In this document: in pieces, positions 36,855-47,197 of the stretch
Position numbering within the stretch: the stretch's first letter is position 1
Layout: every line of letters begins with the position of its first letter
Source of the DNA: Mycolicibacterium psychrotolerans
Lineage (GTDB): Bacteria; Actinomycetota; Actinomycetes; Mycobacteriales; Mycobacteriaceae
DNA length: 64,000 bases
Direction: 5' to 3'
Assembly (NCBI RefSeq): GCF_010729305.1
Contig: NZ_AP022574.1
Span: forward strand, 4,402,001 to 4,466,000
Notes under the pieces: model-generated
What the model was told of the DNA's origin: nothing
The model's input: the letters and a program-made list of their open reading frames with translations, nothing else
The model's database searches: none
Made by a program: the position numbers and the translations under genes

Positions 36855-37412
36855 ATGTCCGTGCTGACCGATGTGCTCCCGACCGCCCCGACGACCACGG
36901 CGGACGCCCTGGCGTTGTTCGACTCGCTCCCTGCCGTCGAGACCGAGTTCATGCTCGGCACCTGGCACGGCGCCGAGGTGCCCACCGGCCACCCCCTCGA
37001 CGGCATGCTCGAGGCGAGCGGCTGGTGGGGCAAGCGCTACACCGACAGCGAGACCGTGCACCCGCTGCTGTTCCCCACCCGCGACGGCGCCGGCCTCTGG
37101 CCGCTCAACCCGCTCCCCGCATTCGCCGGCCTCGGCATCGCGACGAAGATCCCGGCGCTCAAGAACCGCAACCTCTCCGGCGTCATCACCGCGCTCAAGC
37201 CCGTGCTGGCGGCCCGGGGCCCCAAGGCGCGGCTGCGCACGACGCGCTACCGCGGCGTCGACACCGCGACGATGATCTACGACCAGTTGCCCATCAACGA
37301 CGTGTTCCGCCGTCTCGACGACGAGGCCGTCCTGGGCGCGATGGACCTTCGCGGGATCAGGGCGCCGTATTTCTTCGTGCTACACCGCGATTCGTCACTG
37401 CGGCTGGTGTAG
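36855..37412 (+). CDS. GXWXG / DUF4334 domain protein
   Basis: 185 residues from the ATG at 36855. The N-terminal GXWXG motif (LGTWHGAE, about 34-41) is followed by a WWGKRY segment, and the C-terminal DUF4334 domain ends with PYFFVLHRD. No membrane segment. Such proteins are widespread in actinobacteria and uncharacterised; a small lipid- or cofactor-binding role has been suggested from fold only. The gene is divergent from the YchJ-like gene by 46 bases and overlaps the beta-lactamase 3' end by 18. Confidence 0.82.
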   Translation: MSVLTDVLPTAPTTTADALALFDSLPAVETEFMLGTWHGAEVPTGHPLDGMLEASGWWGKRYTDSETVHPLLFPTRDGAGLWPLNPLPAFAGLGIATKIPALKNRNLSGVITALKPVLAARGPKARLRTTRYRGVDTATMIYDQLPINDVFRRLDDEAVLGAMDLRGIRAPYFFVLHRDSSLRLV

Positions 37413-38300
37413 CTCGGCGACCACCACAGAGGCGATCTCGCCGATCAGCGGGCGCAGGTTCGGCGCGTCGGCATCGTCGCCCGCCGCGCGGGTCATGATC
37501 GACAGCAGCCACCGCTGCCCCTGCGGCCCGTAGGCGATGCCGACGTCGTTGGTGGTGCCGTATCCCCCGCTGCCGGTCTTGTCGGCGGTGCTCCATCCAG
37601 CCGGCAGACCCGCGCGCATGCTCGACGTCTCGTTGGCCCGCATCCAGTCCTCGAGTTGCTGCCGGTGCGCCGGATCCAGCACGTCGCCGGTCAGCACCGC
37701 GCGGAAGCCGGTGCCCAGCGCCCGCGGCGTGCCGGTGTCGCGTGGATCGCCGGGCACCGCGGAGTTCAGCGCGGTCTCCCACCGGTCCAGTCGCGAACGG
37801 TCGTCGCCGGCACCGCGGGCGAACTCGGTGATCGCGGGCGGCCCGCCCAGCGTCCGCAGCAACAGGTTCCCGGCGGCGTTGTCGCTCTGCTGCAGCGCCG
37901 CCTGGCACAGTTCGGCCAGCGTCATCGTGGTCCCCACCCGCAGTTCGGTCACCGGCGAGTGCGGTTGGATGTCGGCCCGGTCCACCCGCACCGTGCCGGT
38001 CAGGCCAAGCCGTCCCTGCTGCGCGCGCTGCAGGATCGCCGCCGACGCATACGCCTTGAACGTCGAGCACAGGGCGTAGCTGTCGCCGTCGCGAACGGCG
38101 ATCTCCCGACCGGACTCGAGATCGGTTGCATAGAGCCCGATCTCGGCGTTGTGGCGGCGCCGCAGCGCGTCGATCCGGTCCCCGACCGGAGGCAGCGGTT
38201 CGGCCGGATCCGACGACCTCGGCGCCTGCGGGGATGCCGCACACCCGGCGACCGCCGCCAGCGAGAGTCCCCCGAGCAGCAGACCGCGCCGCGAGATCAT
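37395..38300 (-). CDS. blaS: Class A beta-lactamase lipoprotein (BlaS-like)
   Basis: 301 residues from the ATG at 38300. The N-terminus has twin Arg followed by a hydrophobic stretch and a lipobox ending at Cys20 (LAAVAGC), so it is exported and probably lipid-anchored. Class A motifs are intact: S79-T-F-K82, the SDN loop, the omega-loop Glu in RWETALN, and KTGSG. It hydrolyses penicillins and cephalosporins in the cell envelope. M. smegmatis has its major enzyme BlaS at this same position between pepR and ald. Its ATG overlaps the pepR stop by four bases. Confidence 0.93.
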   Translation of the reverse strand: MISRRGLLLGGLSLAAVAGCAASPQAPRSSDPAEPLPPVGDRIDALRRRHNAEIGLYATDLESGREIAVRDGDSYALCSTFKAYASAAILQRAQQGRLGLTGTVRVDRADIQPHSPVTELRVGTTMTLAELCQAALQQSDNAAGNLLLRTLGGPPAITEFARGAGDDRSRLDRWETALNSAVPGDPRDTGTPRALGTGFRAVLTGDVLDPAHRQQLEDWMRANETSSMRAGLPAGWSTADKTGSGGYGTTNDVGIAYGPQGQRWLLSIMTRAAGDDADAPNLRPLIGEIASVVVAELHQPQ

Positions 38301-39652
38301 CCTGCGATGGTCTGCAGGGGCCGCGGCAGTGACCGCCGGTTGCGCACCGGGCCGAGGACCGCCGCTCCGAACGGGCGGGTCAGCAGTTGCCGCGCAACGG
38401 CATTGACGTCTTCGAGAGTGACCTCGTCGATGCGGGTCAGCGTCTCGGCGATGGTGCGGTGCTTGCCGTAGTTCAGTTCGCTGCGGCCCAGCCGATTCAT
38501 CCGCGACGCCGAATCCTCCAGGCCCAGCACCAGACCGCCGCGCAACGAGCCCTTCGCGATCCGGCATTCCTCCTCGGTGAGGCCGTCGCGCGCCACCTCC
38601 GCCAGCACGTCGGTGGTCACGCGGACCACCTCGTCGAAGCGCTCCGGCAGGCACCCCGCATAGATCGACAGCGCACCGCTGTCGGCGAAGGTGTCCACCG
38701 TCGAGTACACCGAGTACGCCAGGCCGCGCGTCTCCCGGATCTGTTGGAACAGACGTGAACTCAGCCCACCGCCGAGGGCGGTGTTCAGCACCGACAACGC
38801 CCAGCGCTGCTCCCAGTGCCGGCCAGGGGTGCGCACACCCATCGACAGGTGGGTCTGCTCGGCGTCCCTCTTCACCAGCTGCAACGTCGGGCGGCCGGGC
38901 ACCCGGCCGGCACCCTTGCGGGGCGGCACCGGCGAGCGACCGCGCACCAGCCGGTCGCCGAAATGCTCTCGGACCAGTGCGACGACCTCGCGATGGTCGA
39001 TGTTGCCCGCCACCGCCACCACCATCCGGTCGGGGGTGTAGCGGCGCAGGTGGAACGAGTGCAGTTGGGTGCGCGTCATCGCCGAGATGGAGTCGACGCT
39101 GCCGATCACCGGCCGGCCCACCGGGTGGTCGCCGAACATCGCCGAGAGGAAGACGTCGCCCAGGGTGTCCTCGGGGTCGTCGTCGCGCATCGCGATCTCC
39201 TCGAGCACCACGTCGCGCTCGATCTCGACGTCGTCGGCGAAGCACTGGCCCCGCAGCACCACGTCGGCCACCAGATCCACCGCGAGCGCCAGATCGGAGT
39301 CGAGCACGTGCGCGTAGTAGCACGTGTGCTCCCGCGAGGTGAACGCGTTCAGCTCACCGCCGACGGCGTCTACCGCCTGGGCGATCTGTACCGCGGTGCG
39401 GGTCGGCGTCGCCTTGAACAGCAGGTGCTCGAGGAAGTGCGCGGCGCCGGCCACACTGCGGCCCTCGTCGCGGGATCCGACGTTGACCCACACCCCGACC
39501 GACGCCGAGTGCACGTGCGGGATGTGCTCGGTGACCACGCGCAGGCCACCGGGCAGATCCGTACGGCGGATGGCCGTGGACTTGTCGACCGTCCCGCCGT
39601 CACCGCGCACCCGGCGCAGCGCCGCCGCGTCAGCTGCTGGCGGTCGCGGCAT
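38297..39652 (-). CDS. pepR: M16-family zinc protease PepR
   Basis: 451 residues. The inverted zinc motif HFLEHLLFK near residue 77 (HxxEH), with a downstream Glu in the ERDVVLEE helix, identifies an active-type M16 peptidase; the C-terminal half is the non-catalytic M16 domain. Probably cytoplasmic. It is the counterpart of Rv2782c. The start lies 23 bases inside pnp and the stop overlaps blaS, so pnp, pepR and blaS look like one coupled unit. Confidence 0.93.
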   Translation of the reverse strand: MPRPPAADAAALRRVRGDGGTVDKSTAIRRTDLPGGLRVVTEHIPHVHSASVGVWVNVGSRDEGRSVAGAAHFLEHLLFKATPTRTAVQIAQAVDAVGGELNAFTSREHTCYYAHVLDSDLALAVDLVADVVLRGQCFADDVEIERDVVLEEIAMRDDDPEDTLGDVFLSAMFGDHPVGRPVIGSVDSISAMTRTQLHSFHLRRYTPDRMVVAVAGNIDHREVVALVREHFGDRLVRGRSPVPPRKGAGRVPGRPTLQLVKRDAEQTHLSMGVRTPGRHWEQRWALSVLNTALGGGLSSRLFQQIRETRGLAYSVYSTVDTFADSGALSIYAGCLPERFDEVVRVTTDVLAEVARDGLTEEECRIAKGSLRGGLVLGLEDSASRMNRLGRSELNYGKHRTIAETLTRIDEVTLEDVNAVARQLLTRPFGAAVLGPVRNRRSLPRPLQTIAG

Positions 39653-41897
39653 CAGCGGGTGCGGGTGCCTCTGTACCGGCTGCTTCGGTGGTCTTGTCCT
39701 CGCTGTCCTCAGCGACCAGGACCAGCGAGATCTTGCCGCGGTTGTCGATGTCGGCGATCTCCACGCGGAGCTTGTCGCCGACCTTCACCACGTCCTCGAC
39801 CTTGTTGATCCGCTTGCCGCGGCCCAGCTTGCTGATGTGCACCAGGCCGTCACGACCCGGCAGCAAGGAGACGAAAGCTCCGAAGTCGGTGGTCTTCACC
39901 ACCGTTCCGAGGAACCGCTCACCGATCTTGGGCAACTGCGGGTTGGCGATCGCGTTGATCTTGTCGATCGCCGCCTGAGCCGCCTCGCCGTTGGACGCAC
40001 CGACGAACACCGTGCCGTCGTCCTCGATCGAGATCGAGGCACCGGTCTCCTCGGTGATCGAGTTGATCATCTTGCCCTTGGGCCCGATGACCTCGCCGAT
40101 CTTGTCGACCGGCACCTTGATCGTGGTGATCCGCGGGGCGTACGGGCTCATCTCGTCGGGGGCGTCGATGGCCTCGGCCATCACCTCGAGGATCGTGATG
40201 CGAGCGTCCTTGGCCTGCGCCAGCGCACCGGCCAGCACCTGCGACGGAATGCCGTCGAGCTTGGTGTCGAGCTGCAGCGCGGTGACGAAGTCCTTGGTGC
40301 CCGCGCACTTGAAGTCCATGTCGCCGAAGGCATCCTCGGCGCCGAGGATGTCGGTCAGGGTGACGAAGCGACGCTCGGTCTTCCCATCCACCTCGACGTC
40401 GTCGGACACCAGACCCATCGCGATACCCGCCACCGGGGCCTTCAGCGGCACACCGGCATTGAGCAGCGACAGCGTCGACGCACACACCGAACCCATGGAC
40501 GTCGAGCCGTTGGAGCTCAGCGCCTCGGAGACCTGGCGGATGGCGTAGGGGAACTCCTCGACGCTCGGCAGCACCGGCATCAACGCGCGCTCCGCCAACG
40601 CGCCGTGGCCGATCTCGCGGCGCTTGGGCGAACCGACGCGGCCGGTCTCACCGGTCGAATACGGCGGGAAGTTGTAGTGGTGCATGTAGCGCTTGCTGGT
40701 CTCGGGTCCCAGCGAGTCGATCTGCTGGGCCATCTTGACCATGTCGAGGGTGGTGACACCCATGATCTGGGTCTCGCCGCGCTCGAACAGCGCGCTGCCG
40801 TGTGCCCGCGGGATCACGGCGACCTCGGCGGACAATGCGCGGATGTCGGTGACACCGCGGCCGTCGATGCGGAAGTGGTCGGTCAGGATGCGCTGGCGCA
40901 CAAGCTTTTTGGTCAGTGAGCGGTACGCGGCGCCGATTTCCTTCTCGCGCCCGGCGTACTGCTCGGACAGCCGCTCGAGGACCTCGACCTTGATCTCGTC
41001 GGTGCGGTCGTTGCGCTCTTCCTTGCCCGCGATCGTCAGCGCCTCGGACAGCGCGTCGGTGGCCACCGAGGCCACGGAGTAGTAGACGTCGTCGCCGTAG
41101 TCGGGGAACACCGGGTAGTCGGCGGTCGGCTTGGCGGCACGGCCTGCCAGCTCCTGCTGCGCATCGCACAGTGCGGCGATGAACGGCTTGGCGGCCTCCA
41201 GCCCCTCGGCCACGACGGCCTCGGTCGGCGCTCCCGCGCCACCGGCGACCAGCTCGATGACCTTGTCGGTGGCCTCGGCCTCGACCATCATGATCGCCAC
41301 GTCATCGTCGGTCTTACGACCCGCGACCACCATGTCGAACACGGCGTTCTCGAGCTGCTCGACAGTCGGGAACGCGACCCACTGGCCGTCGATGAGCGCG
41401 ACGCGCACACCGCCGACCGGACCCGAGAACGGGATACCGGAGATCTGCGTGGACGCCGACGCCGCGTTGATCGCCAGCACGTCGTACAGGTCCTGGGGGT
41501 CCAGGCTCAGGATCGTGACGACGACCTGGATCTCGTTGCGCAGACCCGAGATGAACGTCGGACGCAGCGGCCGGTCGATCAGCCGGCAGGTCAGGATCGC
41601 GTCGGTGGACGGACGTCCCTCGCGGCGGAAGAACGAGCCGGGAATCCGGCCCGCGGCGTACATCCGCTCCTCGACATCGATCGTCAGCGGGAAGAAGTCG
41701 AAGTGGTCCTTGGGGGTCTTGCTGGCGGTGGTCGCGCTCAGCAGCATGGTCTCGTCGTCGAGGTAGGCGACGACGGCGCCGGCGGCCTGCTTGGCCAGCC
41801 GGCCGGTCTCGAAACGAATGGTGCGGGTGCCGAAGCTCCCGTTGTCGATCACGGCGGTGGATTCGAACACGCCGTCCTCAATTTCAACTACAGACAT
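39630..41897 (-). CDS. pnp: Polyribonucleotide nucleotidyltransferase
   Basis: 755 residues, full length (also called gpsI in mycobacteria). Phosphorolytic 3'-to-5' RNA degradation and RNA tailing in the degradosome. Two RNase PH-like domains (about 1-260 and 340-570) flank a helical linker, followed by KH (about 590-650, [11 protein letters not shown]) and S1 (about 665-735, [12 protein letters not shown]). The second PH domain carries [10 protein letters not shown] and the catalytic-site Asp region. The C-terminus is disordered and Ala/Pro-rich. Confidence 0.97.
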   Translation of the reverse strand: MSVVEIEDGVFESTAVIDNGSFGTRTIRFETGRLAKQAAGAVVAYLDDETMLLSATTASKTPKDHFDFFPLTIDVEERMYAAGRIPGSFFRREGRPSTDAILTCRLIDRPLRPTFISGLRNEIQVVVTILSLDPQDLYDVLAINAASASTQISGIPFSGPVGGVRVALIDGQWVAFPTVEQLENAVFDMVVAGRKTDDDVAIMMVEAEATDKVIELVAGGAGAPTEAVVAEGLEAAKPFIAALCDAQQELAGRAAKPTADYPVFPDYGDDVYYSVASVATDALSEALTIAGKEERNDRTDEIKVEVLERLSEQYAGREKEIGAAYRSLTKKLVRQRILTDHFRIDGRGVTDIRALSAEVAVIPRAHGSALFERGETQIMGVTTLDMVKMAQQIDSLGPETSKRYMHHYNFPPYSTGETGRVGSPKRREIGHGALAERALMPVLPSVEEFPYAIRQVSEALSSNGSTSMGSVCASTLSLLNAGVPLKAPVAGIAMGLVSDDVEVDGKTERRFVTLTDILGAEDAFGDMDFKCAGTKDFVTALQLDTKLDGIPSQVLAGALAQAKDARITILEVMAEAIDAPDEMSPYAPRITTIKVPVDKIGEVIGPKGKMINSITEETGASISIEDDGTVFVGASNGEAAQAAIDKINAIANPQLPKIGERFLGTVVKTTDFGAFVSLLPGRDGLVHISKLGRGKRINKVEDVVKVGDKLRVEIADIDNRGKISLVLVAEDSEDKTTEAAGTEAPAPADAATASS

Positions 41898-42176
41898 AGA
41901 CGTCCGTACGGCCTCTCTGGGTCAATCAGCTGTTTCGCGTCGTCACAGCGTGCAAACCCCGGGCCTGATGCGGCGACGGCCATCGATCGAAGCTGCCGGC
42001 TTTCGTTCCGGCAGCCACTACCGAAGACCGCGCGATCAAGCGGGTCGGCGATATGACGCGCGGGAACGGCGCTCGCGGGTCTGCGATGGCCGCACCCAAG
42101 TCGTCCGGCGGACCGAATCGGCAGCCGAACCAGGCCATCGTACTCTGCGGCCGGTGCCCGACGGAAAACGGCAGGC
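41898..42176. other. Non-coding region upstream of pnp
   Basis: 279 bases between the end of the frameshifted methyltransferase and the pnp start. No gene is supported; long frames across it are continuations of wrong frames. It must contain the pnp promoter or a read-through segment from rpsO. I see no clear hairpin with a T-run. Confidence 0.4.
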
Positions 42177-42990
42177 TCAGTGCCGCCGGCCCCAGCCCCC
42201 CACGATCGTCGGCGTGGTCCACACGGCGCCGGCGGCGCTCACCGCCTCGCCGAGGCGTTGTTCGAGGGTGTCGAGATCCAGTTCGCTTTCGGTGACGACG
42301 CCCGAGGCCACGATGGCGTCGCGCAGCGCGGACCACCCCGACGACGTACCCCGCCGCCTGCCGGTCCCTCGGCGGCCAGTACATCTGCAGACCCAGCGTG
42401 CCGACGTCGTCGAAACCCGCCTCGTCGAAGAGCACGGGGAACCGCATCCCGACGCTCGGATCTGCCTGCACATGTCGGAAACCGGCGTCCAACCACGCGC
42501 CGACGCGGGTGAACAGTTCCACCTCCGGCTGAGCCCGCACACCGCTCATGTCGTAGTCGACGGCCACGAAGACGCCGCCGGGGCGCAGATTGCGCCGGTG
42601 GTGGGCCAGCACGTCGACCGCGTCCGGCAGGTGCATCAACAGCAGCCGGCAGACCACCGCGTCGAACGGCTCGTCGGCGACGAAGGTCCTGGCGTCACCC
42701 TGACTGAACGCGACGTTGCGCAGGCCCAGCGCATCTCGGCGCCGCCCCGCGACGTCGAGCTGGGCGGGATCGCGCTCGAGGCCGAGGACATGGCCGTCGG
42801 GCCCGACGATATCGGCGACCAGGAACGACACGTCGCCGGGACCGCTGCCGAGGTCGAGGACACGCATGCCCGGCGCGACACCGCCGCGCCGGAACAGCAC
42901 CGCGGTCGGTTCGGCGATGATCGCGGCCTGAGCCTGCAGCCGCTCGATCTCGTCGTCGTCGCTACCCAGGGCGTAGTCGGGTGTCGTCAT
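42177..42990 (-). pseudogene. Frameshifted class I SAM-dependent methyltransferase
   Basis: From the ATG at 42990 (MTTPDYALG) the frame is a good methyltransferase with the SAM-binding VLDLGSGPGDVS near 52 and VCRLLLMHLPD, up to about residue 220 (YVVGVVR). Homologous sequence then continues in the next frame (SALRDAIVASGVV to GGWGRRH and a stop at 42177). The most economical break is an extra base in the run of four C at 42336-42339. Repaired, the protein would be about 270 residues. It may be a true recent pseudogene or a sequencing error. It sits between rpsO and pnp, where M. tuberculosis has lppU. Confidence 0.8.
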
Positions 42991-43044
42991 GCTGCGACGG
43001 TAGCCCGGCGCCGGCAACTCCGGCGCCGGGTCAGCGGCGCAGTG

Positions 43045-43314
43045 TCAGCGGCGCAGGCCGAGACGCTCGATCAGCGAGCGGTAGCGCGCGACGTCGACCT
43101 GGGCGACGTACTTGAGCAGCCGGCGGCGACGGCCGACCAGCAGCAACAGACCACGACGCGAGTGGTGGTCGTGCTTGTGCAGCTTGAGGTGCTCGGTGAG
43201 ATCGGAGATCCGCTTGGTCAGCAGCGCCACCTGAGCCTCCGGAGAGCCGGTGTCGGTGTCGTGCAGGCCGTACTGGCCCAGGATTTCCTTCTTCTGTTCG
43301 GCAGTGAGCGCCAC
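43045..43314 (-). CDS. rpsO: 30S ribosomal protein S15
   Basis: 89 residues from the GTG at 43314; a longer frame upstream is rejected because S15 begins MALTAEQK. It binds 16S rRNA early in small-subunit assembly. Signature text [14 protein letters not shown] and [15 protein letters not shown] is complete. It lies upstream of pnp as in most bacteria, but here a methyltransferase gene intervenes. Confidence 0.97.
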   Translation of the reverse strand: MALTAEQKKEILGQYGLHDTDTGSPEAQVALLTKRISDLTEHLKLHKHDHHSRRGLLLLVGRRRRLLKYVAQVDVARYRSLIERLGLRR

Positions 43315-43438
43315 GAAACAACTCCATCGATTCGGTCCGCGAGGGGAAAGGTCAGGGGTACGGCCACCGCGAACTGCAGCACGCACCCGGTCGAGGGGGG
43401 AGTTTAGCAGCGGCGACCGGCAGGAACCGAATCGCGAG

Positions 43439-44413
43439 CTACCGGGCCGAGAGGATGGTGCGGGCCCGTTCGGTGTCGGCGCTCATCGCCGTCACCAGGT
43501 CGTCCACCGAGCCGAACTTCTCCTGGCCGCGCAACCGGGCCACGAAGTCGACGGCGACGTGCTGGCCGTACAGATCGGCGGTGGTGTCCAGGACGAACGC
43601 CTCCACGGTCCGGGTGCGGCCGGAGAACGTCGGGTTCGTACCGACCGAAACCGCGGCCTGGTAGCGCTCCCCCGGAGTGACCGTGCCGACCACCGGGCCG
43701 TGCCCGAGCACGGTGAACCAGGCGGCGTAGACGCCGTCGGCGGGGATGGCCGAATACATCGGCGGGGCGACGTTGGCCGTCGGGAACCCCAGCACCCGGC
43801 CCCGCCCGTCACCGCGGACCACGACGCCTTCGACCCGGTGCGGGCGGCCCAGCGCCTCGGCGGCGGCCACCATGTCACCGGCGTCCACGCAGGACCGGAT
43901 GTAGGTCGACGAGAACGTCACCGTCTCGTCGCGGTGATGTTCGGCGACCAGATTCAGGGAGTCGACCGCGAAACCGAAGCGCTCGCCGGCCTTACGCAGC
44001 AGCTCGACGTTGCCCGCCGCCTTCTTGCCGAACGTGAAGTTCTCCCCGACCACCACCTCGACCGCGTGCAGGCGCTCGACCAGCAGCTCGTGGATGTAGC
44101 GCTCGGGCGTGAGCTTCATGAAGTCGGCGGTGAACGGCACCACGAGGAAGACGTCGATGCCCATCTCCTCGACCAGCTCGGCACGCCGCGTCAGCGTGGT
44201 GAGCTGGGCGGGATGACTACCCGGGAAGACGACCTCCATCGGATGCGGATCGAACGTCATCAGCACCGTGGGCACGCCGCGGGAGCGGCCGGCCTTGACC
44301 GCACGGCTGATCAACTCCTGGTGTCCGCGGTGGACACCGTCGAACACGCCGATAGTGACGACGCATCGACCCCAGTCGGTGGGGATGTCGTCCTGACCCC
44401 GCCAGCGCTGCAC
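43439..44413 (-). CDS. ribF: Bifunctional riboflavin kinase / FAD synthetase
   Basis: 324 residues. The N-terminal adenylyltransferase domain (about 1-185) shows [13 protein letters not shown] (nucleotide binding), and the C-terminal riboflavin kinase domain (about 190-320) shows [11 protein letters not shown] with the conserved PTAN. It makes FMN and FAD, cofactors for ThyX and other flavoenzymes of this window. Order ribF-rpsO is as in M. tuberculosis (Rv2786c-Rv2785c), with a 124-base gap. Confidence 0.96.
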   Translation of the reverse strand: MQRWRGQDDIPTDWGRCVVTIGVFDGVHRGHQELISRAVKAGRSRGVPTVLMTFDPHPMEVVFPGSHPAQLTTLTRRAELVEEMGIDVFLVVPFTADFMKLTPERYIHELLVERLHAVEVVVGENFTFGKKAAGNVELLRKAGERFGFAVDSLNLVAEHHRDETVTFSSTYIRSCVDAGDMVAAAEALGRPHRVEGVVVRGDGRGRVLGFPTANVAPPMYSAIPADGVYAAWFTVLGHGPVVGTVTPGERYQAAVSVGTNPTFSGRTRTVEAFVLDTTADLYGQHVAVDFVARLRGQEKFGSVDDLVTAMSADTERARTILSAR

Positions 44414-44472
44414 GCCGTCAGCCTACGACGTACGGGCAACGCAGGCCCAGCAGCATCACCGGATCAGATGAT

Positions 44473-44485
44473 GTTTGCCTAAACT
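44473..44485 (+). promoter_or_regulatory. Candidate promoter/operator of the MntR-type gene
   Basis: GTTT-GCCT-AAAC (44473-44484) is an inverted repeat that overlaps TAAACT (44480-44485), a TANNNT-type -10 element. The GTG start lies 9 bases beyond, with no ribosome site, so the mRNA is probably leaderless and the repeat may be an autoregulatory site for the encoded repressor. Confidence 0.4.
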
Positions 44486-44494
44486 CTTTGTCTT

Positions 44495-45196
44495 GTGAGT
44501 CCTGATCAGAAGCCCGTTGAACTGACGACGGTGGCGCAGGACTACCTCAAGGTCATCTGGACCGCCCAGGAGTGGTCCCACGAGAAGGTCAGCACCAAGT
44601 TGCTCGCCGAACGGATCGGTGTCTCGGCGAGCACCGCGTCGGAATCCATCCGCAAGCTGGCAGACCAGGGCCTGGTCGACCACGAGAAGTACGGCGCGGT
44701 GACCCTCACCGATGCCGGTCGCCGGGCCGCGTTGGCGATGGTGCGCCGACACCGACTGATGGAGACGTTCCTGGTGCGCGAGCTCGGCTACGGCTGGGAC
44801 GAAGTGCACGACGAGGCCGAGGTGCTCGAGCACGCGGTGTCCGACCGGATGCTGATGCGCATCGACGCCAAGCTCGGCTATCCGACCCGCGACCCGCACG
44901 GCGATCCGATCCCCGCCGCCGACGGGCGGGTGCCCACTCCTCCGGCGCGCCAGCTCTCGGCATGCCAGAACGGCGAGGCCGGCACCGTCGCGCGGATCTC
45001 CGATGCCGACCCCGAGATGCTGCGGTACTTCGACACCGTCGGCATCAGCCTGGACTCGCACGTGCGCGTCGTGGCCCGCCGTGACTTCGCCGGGATGATC
45101 TCCGTCGCCGTGCGCGGCCCCGGCCCCGGCGGAGCCGAAGAGATCACCGTCGACCTCGGAAGCCCTGCCGCAGAAGCAATCTGGGTCGTTGGATAG
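44495..45196 (+). CDS. mntR: DtxR-family metal-dependent repressor (MntR type)
   Basis: 233 residues from a GTG. N-terminal winged helix (about 10-65: AERIGVSASTASESIRKL), dimer/metal-binding domain (about 70-145: RRHRLMETFLV, HDEAEVLEHAVSD with the conserved Glu/His ligands), and a C-terminal SH3-like FeoA-type domain. The position next to ribF matches Rv2788, first called SirR and later shown to be a manganese-responsive MntR. It likely represses Mn/Fe transporter genes elsewhere. The SRPBCC gene follows by 12 bases. Confidence 0.88.
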   Translation: MSPDQKPVELTTVAQDYLKVIWTAQEWSHEKVSTKLLAERIGVSASTASESIRKLADQGLVDHEKYGAVTLTDAGRRAALAMVRRHRLMETFLVRELGYGWDEVHDEAEVLEHAVSDRMLMRIDAKLGYPTRDPHGDPIPAADGRVPTPPARQLSACQNGEAGTVARISDADPEMLRYFDTVGISLDSHVRVVARRDFAGMISVAVRGPGPGGAEEITVDLGSPAAEAIWVVG

Positions 45197-45208
45197 GAGC
45201 ACGCACTG

Positions 45209-45640
45209 ATGGCGAAGCTGGAACTGTCCCGCTCCCTGCCGATGCCGGCCGGGGACGCCTGGCAGCACGTGGCCGACCTGTCCTCACTCGGGGACTGGAT
45301 GACCATGCATCAGGGCTGGCGTTCGGAGTTGCCCGACGAACTCACCGTCGGCACCACGATCGTCGGGGTGGCCGGCGCCAAGGGGATGCGCAACCGGGTG
45401 ACGTGGACCATCCGGGAGTTCGACCCGCCAACCGCGCTGGCGATCACCGGCGAGGGCGTCGGCGGCACCCGGTACAAGCTCGCGATGTCGGTGGCCGACA
45501 CCGCGCAGGGCTGCACCTTCACGGTGCGGATGGATCTGGGCGGGGCCCCGTTGTTCGGCCCGATCGGAGCCGCGGCCGTGCGCGCGGTCAAAGGTGACAT
45601 CGACAAGTCGATCAGACAGTTCGAGTCGCTCTACGCCTGA
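45209..45640 (+). CDS. SRPBCC-family protein
   Basis: 143 residues. A START/Bet v1-like fold is suggested by the pattern: N-terminal strand LSRSLPMPAGDAWQHVADL, WTIREFDPP, then TFTVRMDLGGAP and a long C-terminal helix. These proteins form a hydrophobic pocket for small lipids or polyketides; ligand unknown. TAGGAG lies 9 bases before the ATG. It probably shares the mntR transcript and converges on truB with a 1-base gap. Confidence 0.82.
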   Translation: MAKLELSRSLPMPAGDAWQHVADLSSLGDWMTMHQGWRSELPDELTVGTTIVGVAGAKGMRNRVTWTIREFDPPTALAITGEGVGGTRYKLAMSVADTAQGCTFTVRMDLGGAPLFGPIGAAAVRAVKGDIDKSIRQFESLYA

Positions 45641-45641
45641 G

Positions 45642-46523
45642 TCACAGGGTCGCCGGGCGGATCACCACCATGGACCGGGTCCGTGGTCCGGCATCCTCCA
45701 GCAGCGCCATCACCCGGCCGTCCGGCGCGACCGCCGCGTACAGGCCCTCGATCCCCGCCGGCGCCAACGGCCTGCCGTGGCTGGCGTCCACCGTCTCGGC
45801 GTCGGTGATGTCGCGGCGCGGAAACGCCTGCAGGCACGCCTCGTCGAGCGTGTAGGACAGCGTCGGCGCCTCGGCGAGTTGCTCGAGCGTGCGCGCCTGA
45901 TCGAGGCCGAAGCGGCCGACCCGGGTACGCCGCAGCACGGTGAGGTGTCCACCCACGCCCAGCGTGGCACCGACGTCGCGGGCCAGCGCACGGATGTAGG
46001 TCCCGCTCGAGCAGTCCACCACCACATCGACATCAACAGTATCCGAGCCCCTGCGCACCGCCAGCACGTCGAACCGGTCGATCCGCACCGGGCGCGCGGC
46101 CAGTTCGACGGTCTGGCCCTCACGGGCCAGCCGGTACGCCCGCTGACCGTCGACCTTGATCGCGCTCACCGACGACGGCACCTGAGCGATGTCCCCACGC
46201 AGCGCGGCGACCGCGTCACCGATCTCTCCGTCGGTCACATGCGACGCCGAAACGGATTGCAGCAGTTCACCTTCGGCGTCCTCGGTGGACGTGCTCTGGC
46301 CCAACCGGATGGTGGCGGTGTACCCCTTGTCGGCCGCTGTCAGCAGGCCGAGGATCTTGGTGGCGCGCTCGATGCCGACCACCAGGACACCGGTGGCCAT
46401 CGGATCCAGCGTCCCGGCATGCCCGACCTTGCGGGTGCCGAACAGCCGCCGGCACCGGCCCACCACGTCGTGACTCGTCAGCCCCGGCGGCTTGTCGACG
46501 ACGACCAGACCTGGCGCACTCAC
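45642..46523 (-). CDS. truB: tRNA pseudouridine(55) synthase
   Basis: 293 residues from the GTG at 46523, which overlaps the pptT stop (GTGA). It converts U55 of tRNA T-loops to pseudouridine. Start motif [15 protein letters not shown], catalytic Asp in [13 protein letters not shown] near residue 40, then [12 protein letters not shown] and the C-terminal PUA-like domain. A longer reading frame upstream is the wrong frame of pptT. Confidence 0.96.
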   Translation of the reverse strand: MSAPGLVVVDKPPGLTSHDVVGRCRRLFGTRKVGHAGTLDPMATGVLVVGIERATKILGLLTAADKGYTATIRLGQSTSTEDAEGELLQSVSASHVTDGEIGDAVAALRGDIAQVPSSVSAIKVDGQRAYRLAREGQTVELAARPVRIDRFDVLAVRRGSDTVDVDVVVDCSSGTYIRALARDVGATLGVGGHLTVLRRTRVGRFGLDQARTLEQLAEAPTLSYTLDEACLQAFPRRDITDAETVDASHGRPLAPAGIEGLYAAVAPDGRVMALLEDAGPRTRSMVVIRPATL

Positions 46524-47197
46524 AACACGATCCCGGTCAACGCGATCCCGTTGCGGACGGCCCACCTCCCGGTCAGCGACGTCAGCGGCGGTCCCGACAG
46601 GGCCTCCGGGTCGATCAGGATCGTCGAGGTGAACGTGCCCGCCTCGCCGGAGCCGTCCACATCGAAGGTGATGTGGGCGTCCTCGAACCCCAGCCACCGC
46701 CGGGTCAGCGGAAACCACGCCTTGTACGTCGCCTCCTTGGCGCAGAACAGGACCCGGTCCCAGTGCACGCCGGCGGGCAGCGCCTGCAGCTCGCCACGTT
46801 CGGCGGGCAGGCTGACGGCGTCGAGCACCCCCTGCGGGAGGACACCGTGCGGCTCGGCGTCGATACCCACCGAGCGGACCTCGTCGCGACGCCCGACGAC
46901 GGCGCCGCGGAAGCCCTCGCAGTGGGTGAGGCTGCCGACGAAGCCGTCGGGCCAGCACGGTTCGCCCTTCTCCCCCTTGAGGATCGGCACCGGGTCCGCT
47001 CCCAGCTCGACGAGCGCCTGGCGCGCGCAGTACCGCGCGGTGACGAACTCGTTGCGCCGCTTGGGCACCGACTTGGCGATCAACGGCTCCTCTTCGGGCA
47101 GCGGCGCCAATTCACGCGGGTCCGAATACAATTCGGCCGCCGCCAGCGCACCCAGCTCACCGGGCAGCACCCCGGCGAGCAGCGTCGCCGCGATCAC
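46520..47197 (-). CDS. pptT: 4'-phosphopantetheinyl transferase PptT
   Basis: 225 residues from the GTG at 47197 (overlaps the pptH stop, GTGA). It transfers phosphopantetheine from CoA to carrier domains of polyketide, siderophore and lipid synthases (Sfp-type). Motifs: [25 protein letters not shown], the Mg-binding VGIDAEPHG, and [15 protein letters not shown]. Essential in M. tuberculosis. Its neighbour pptH encodes the opposing hydrolase, so synthesis and removal of the prosthetic group are genetically coupled. Confidence 0.96.
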   Translation of the reverse strand: MIAATLLAGVLPGELGALAAAELYSDPRELAPLPEEEPLIAKSVPKRRNEFVTARYCARQALVELGADPVPILKGEKGEPCWPDGFVGSLTHCEGFRGAVVGRRDEVRSVGIDAEPHGVLPQGVLDAVSLPAERGELQALPAGVHWDRVLFCAKEATYKAWFPLTRRWLGFEDAHITFDVDGSGEAGTFTSTILIDPEALSGPPLTSLTGRWAVRNGIALTGIVL

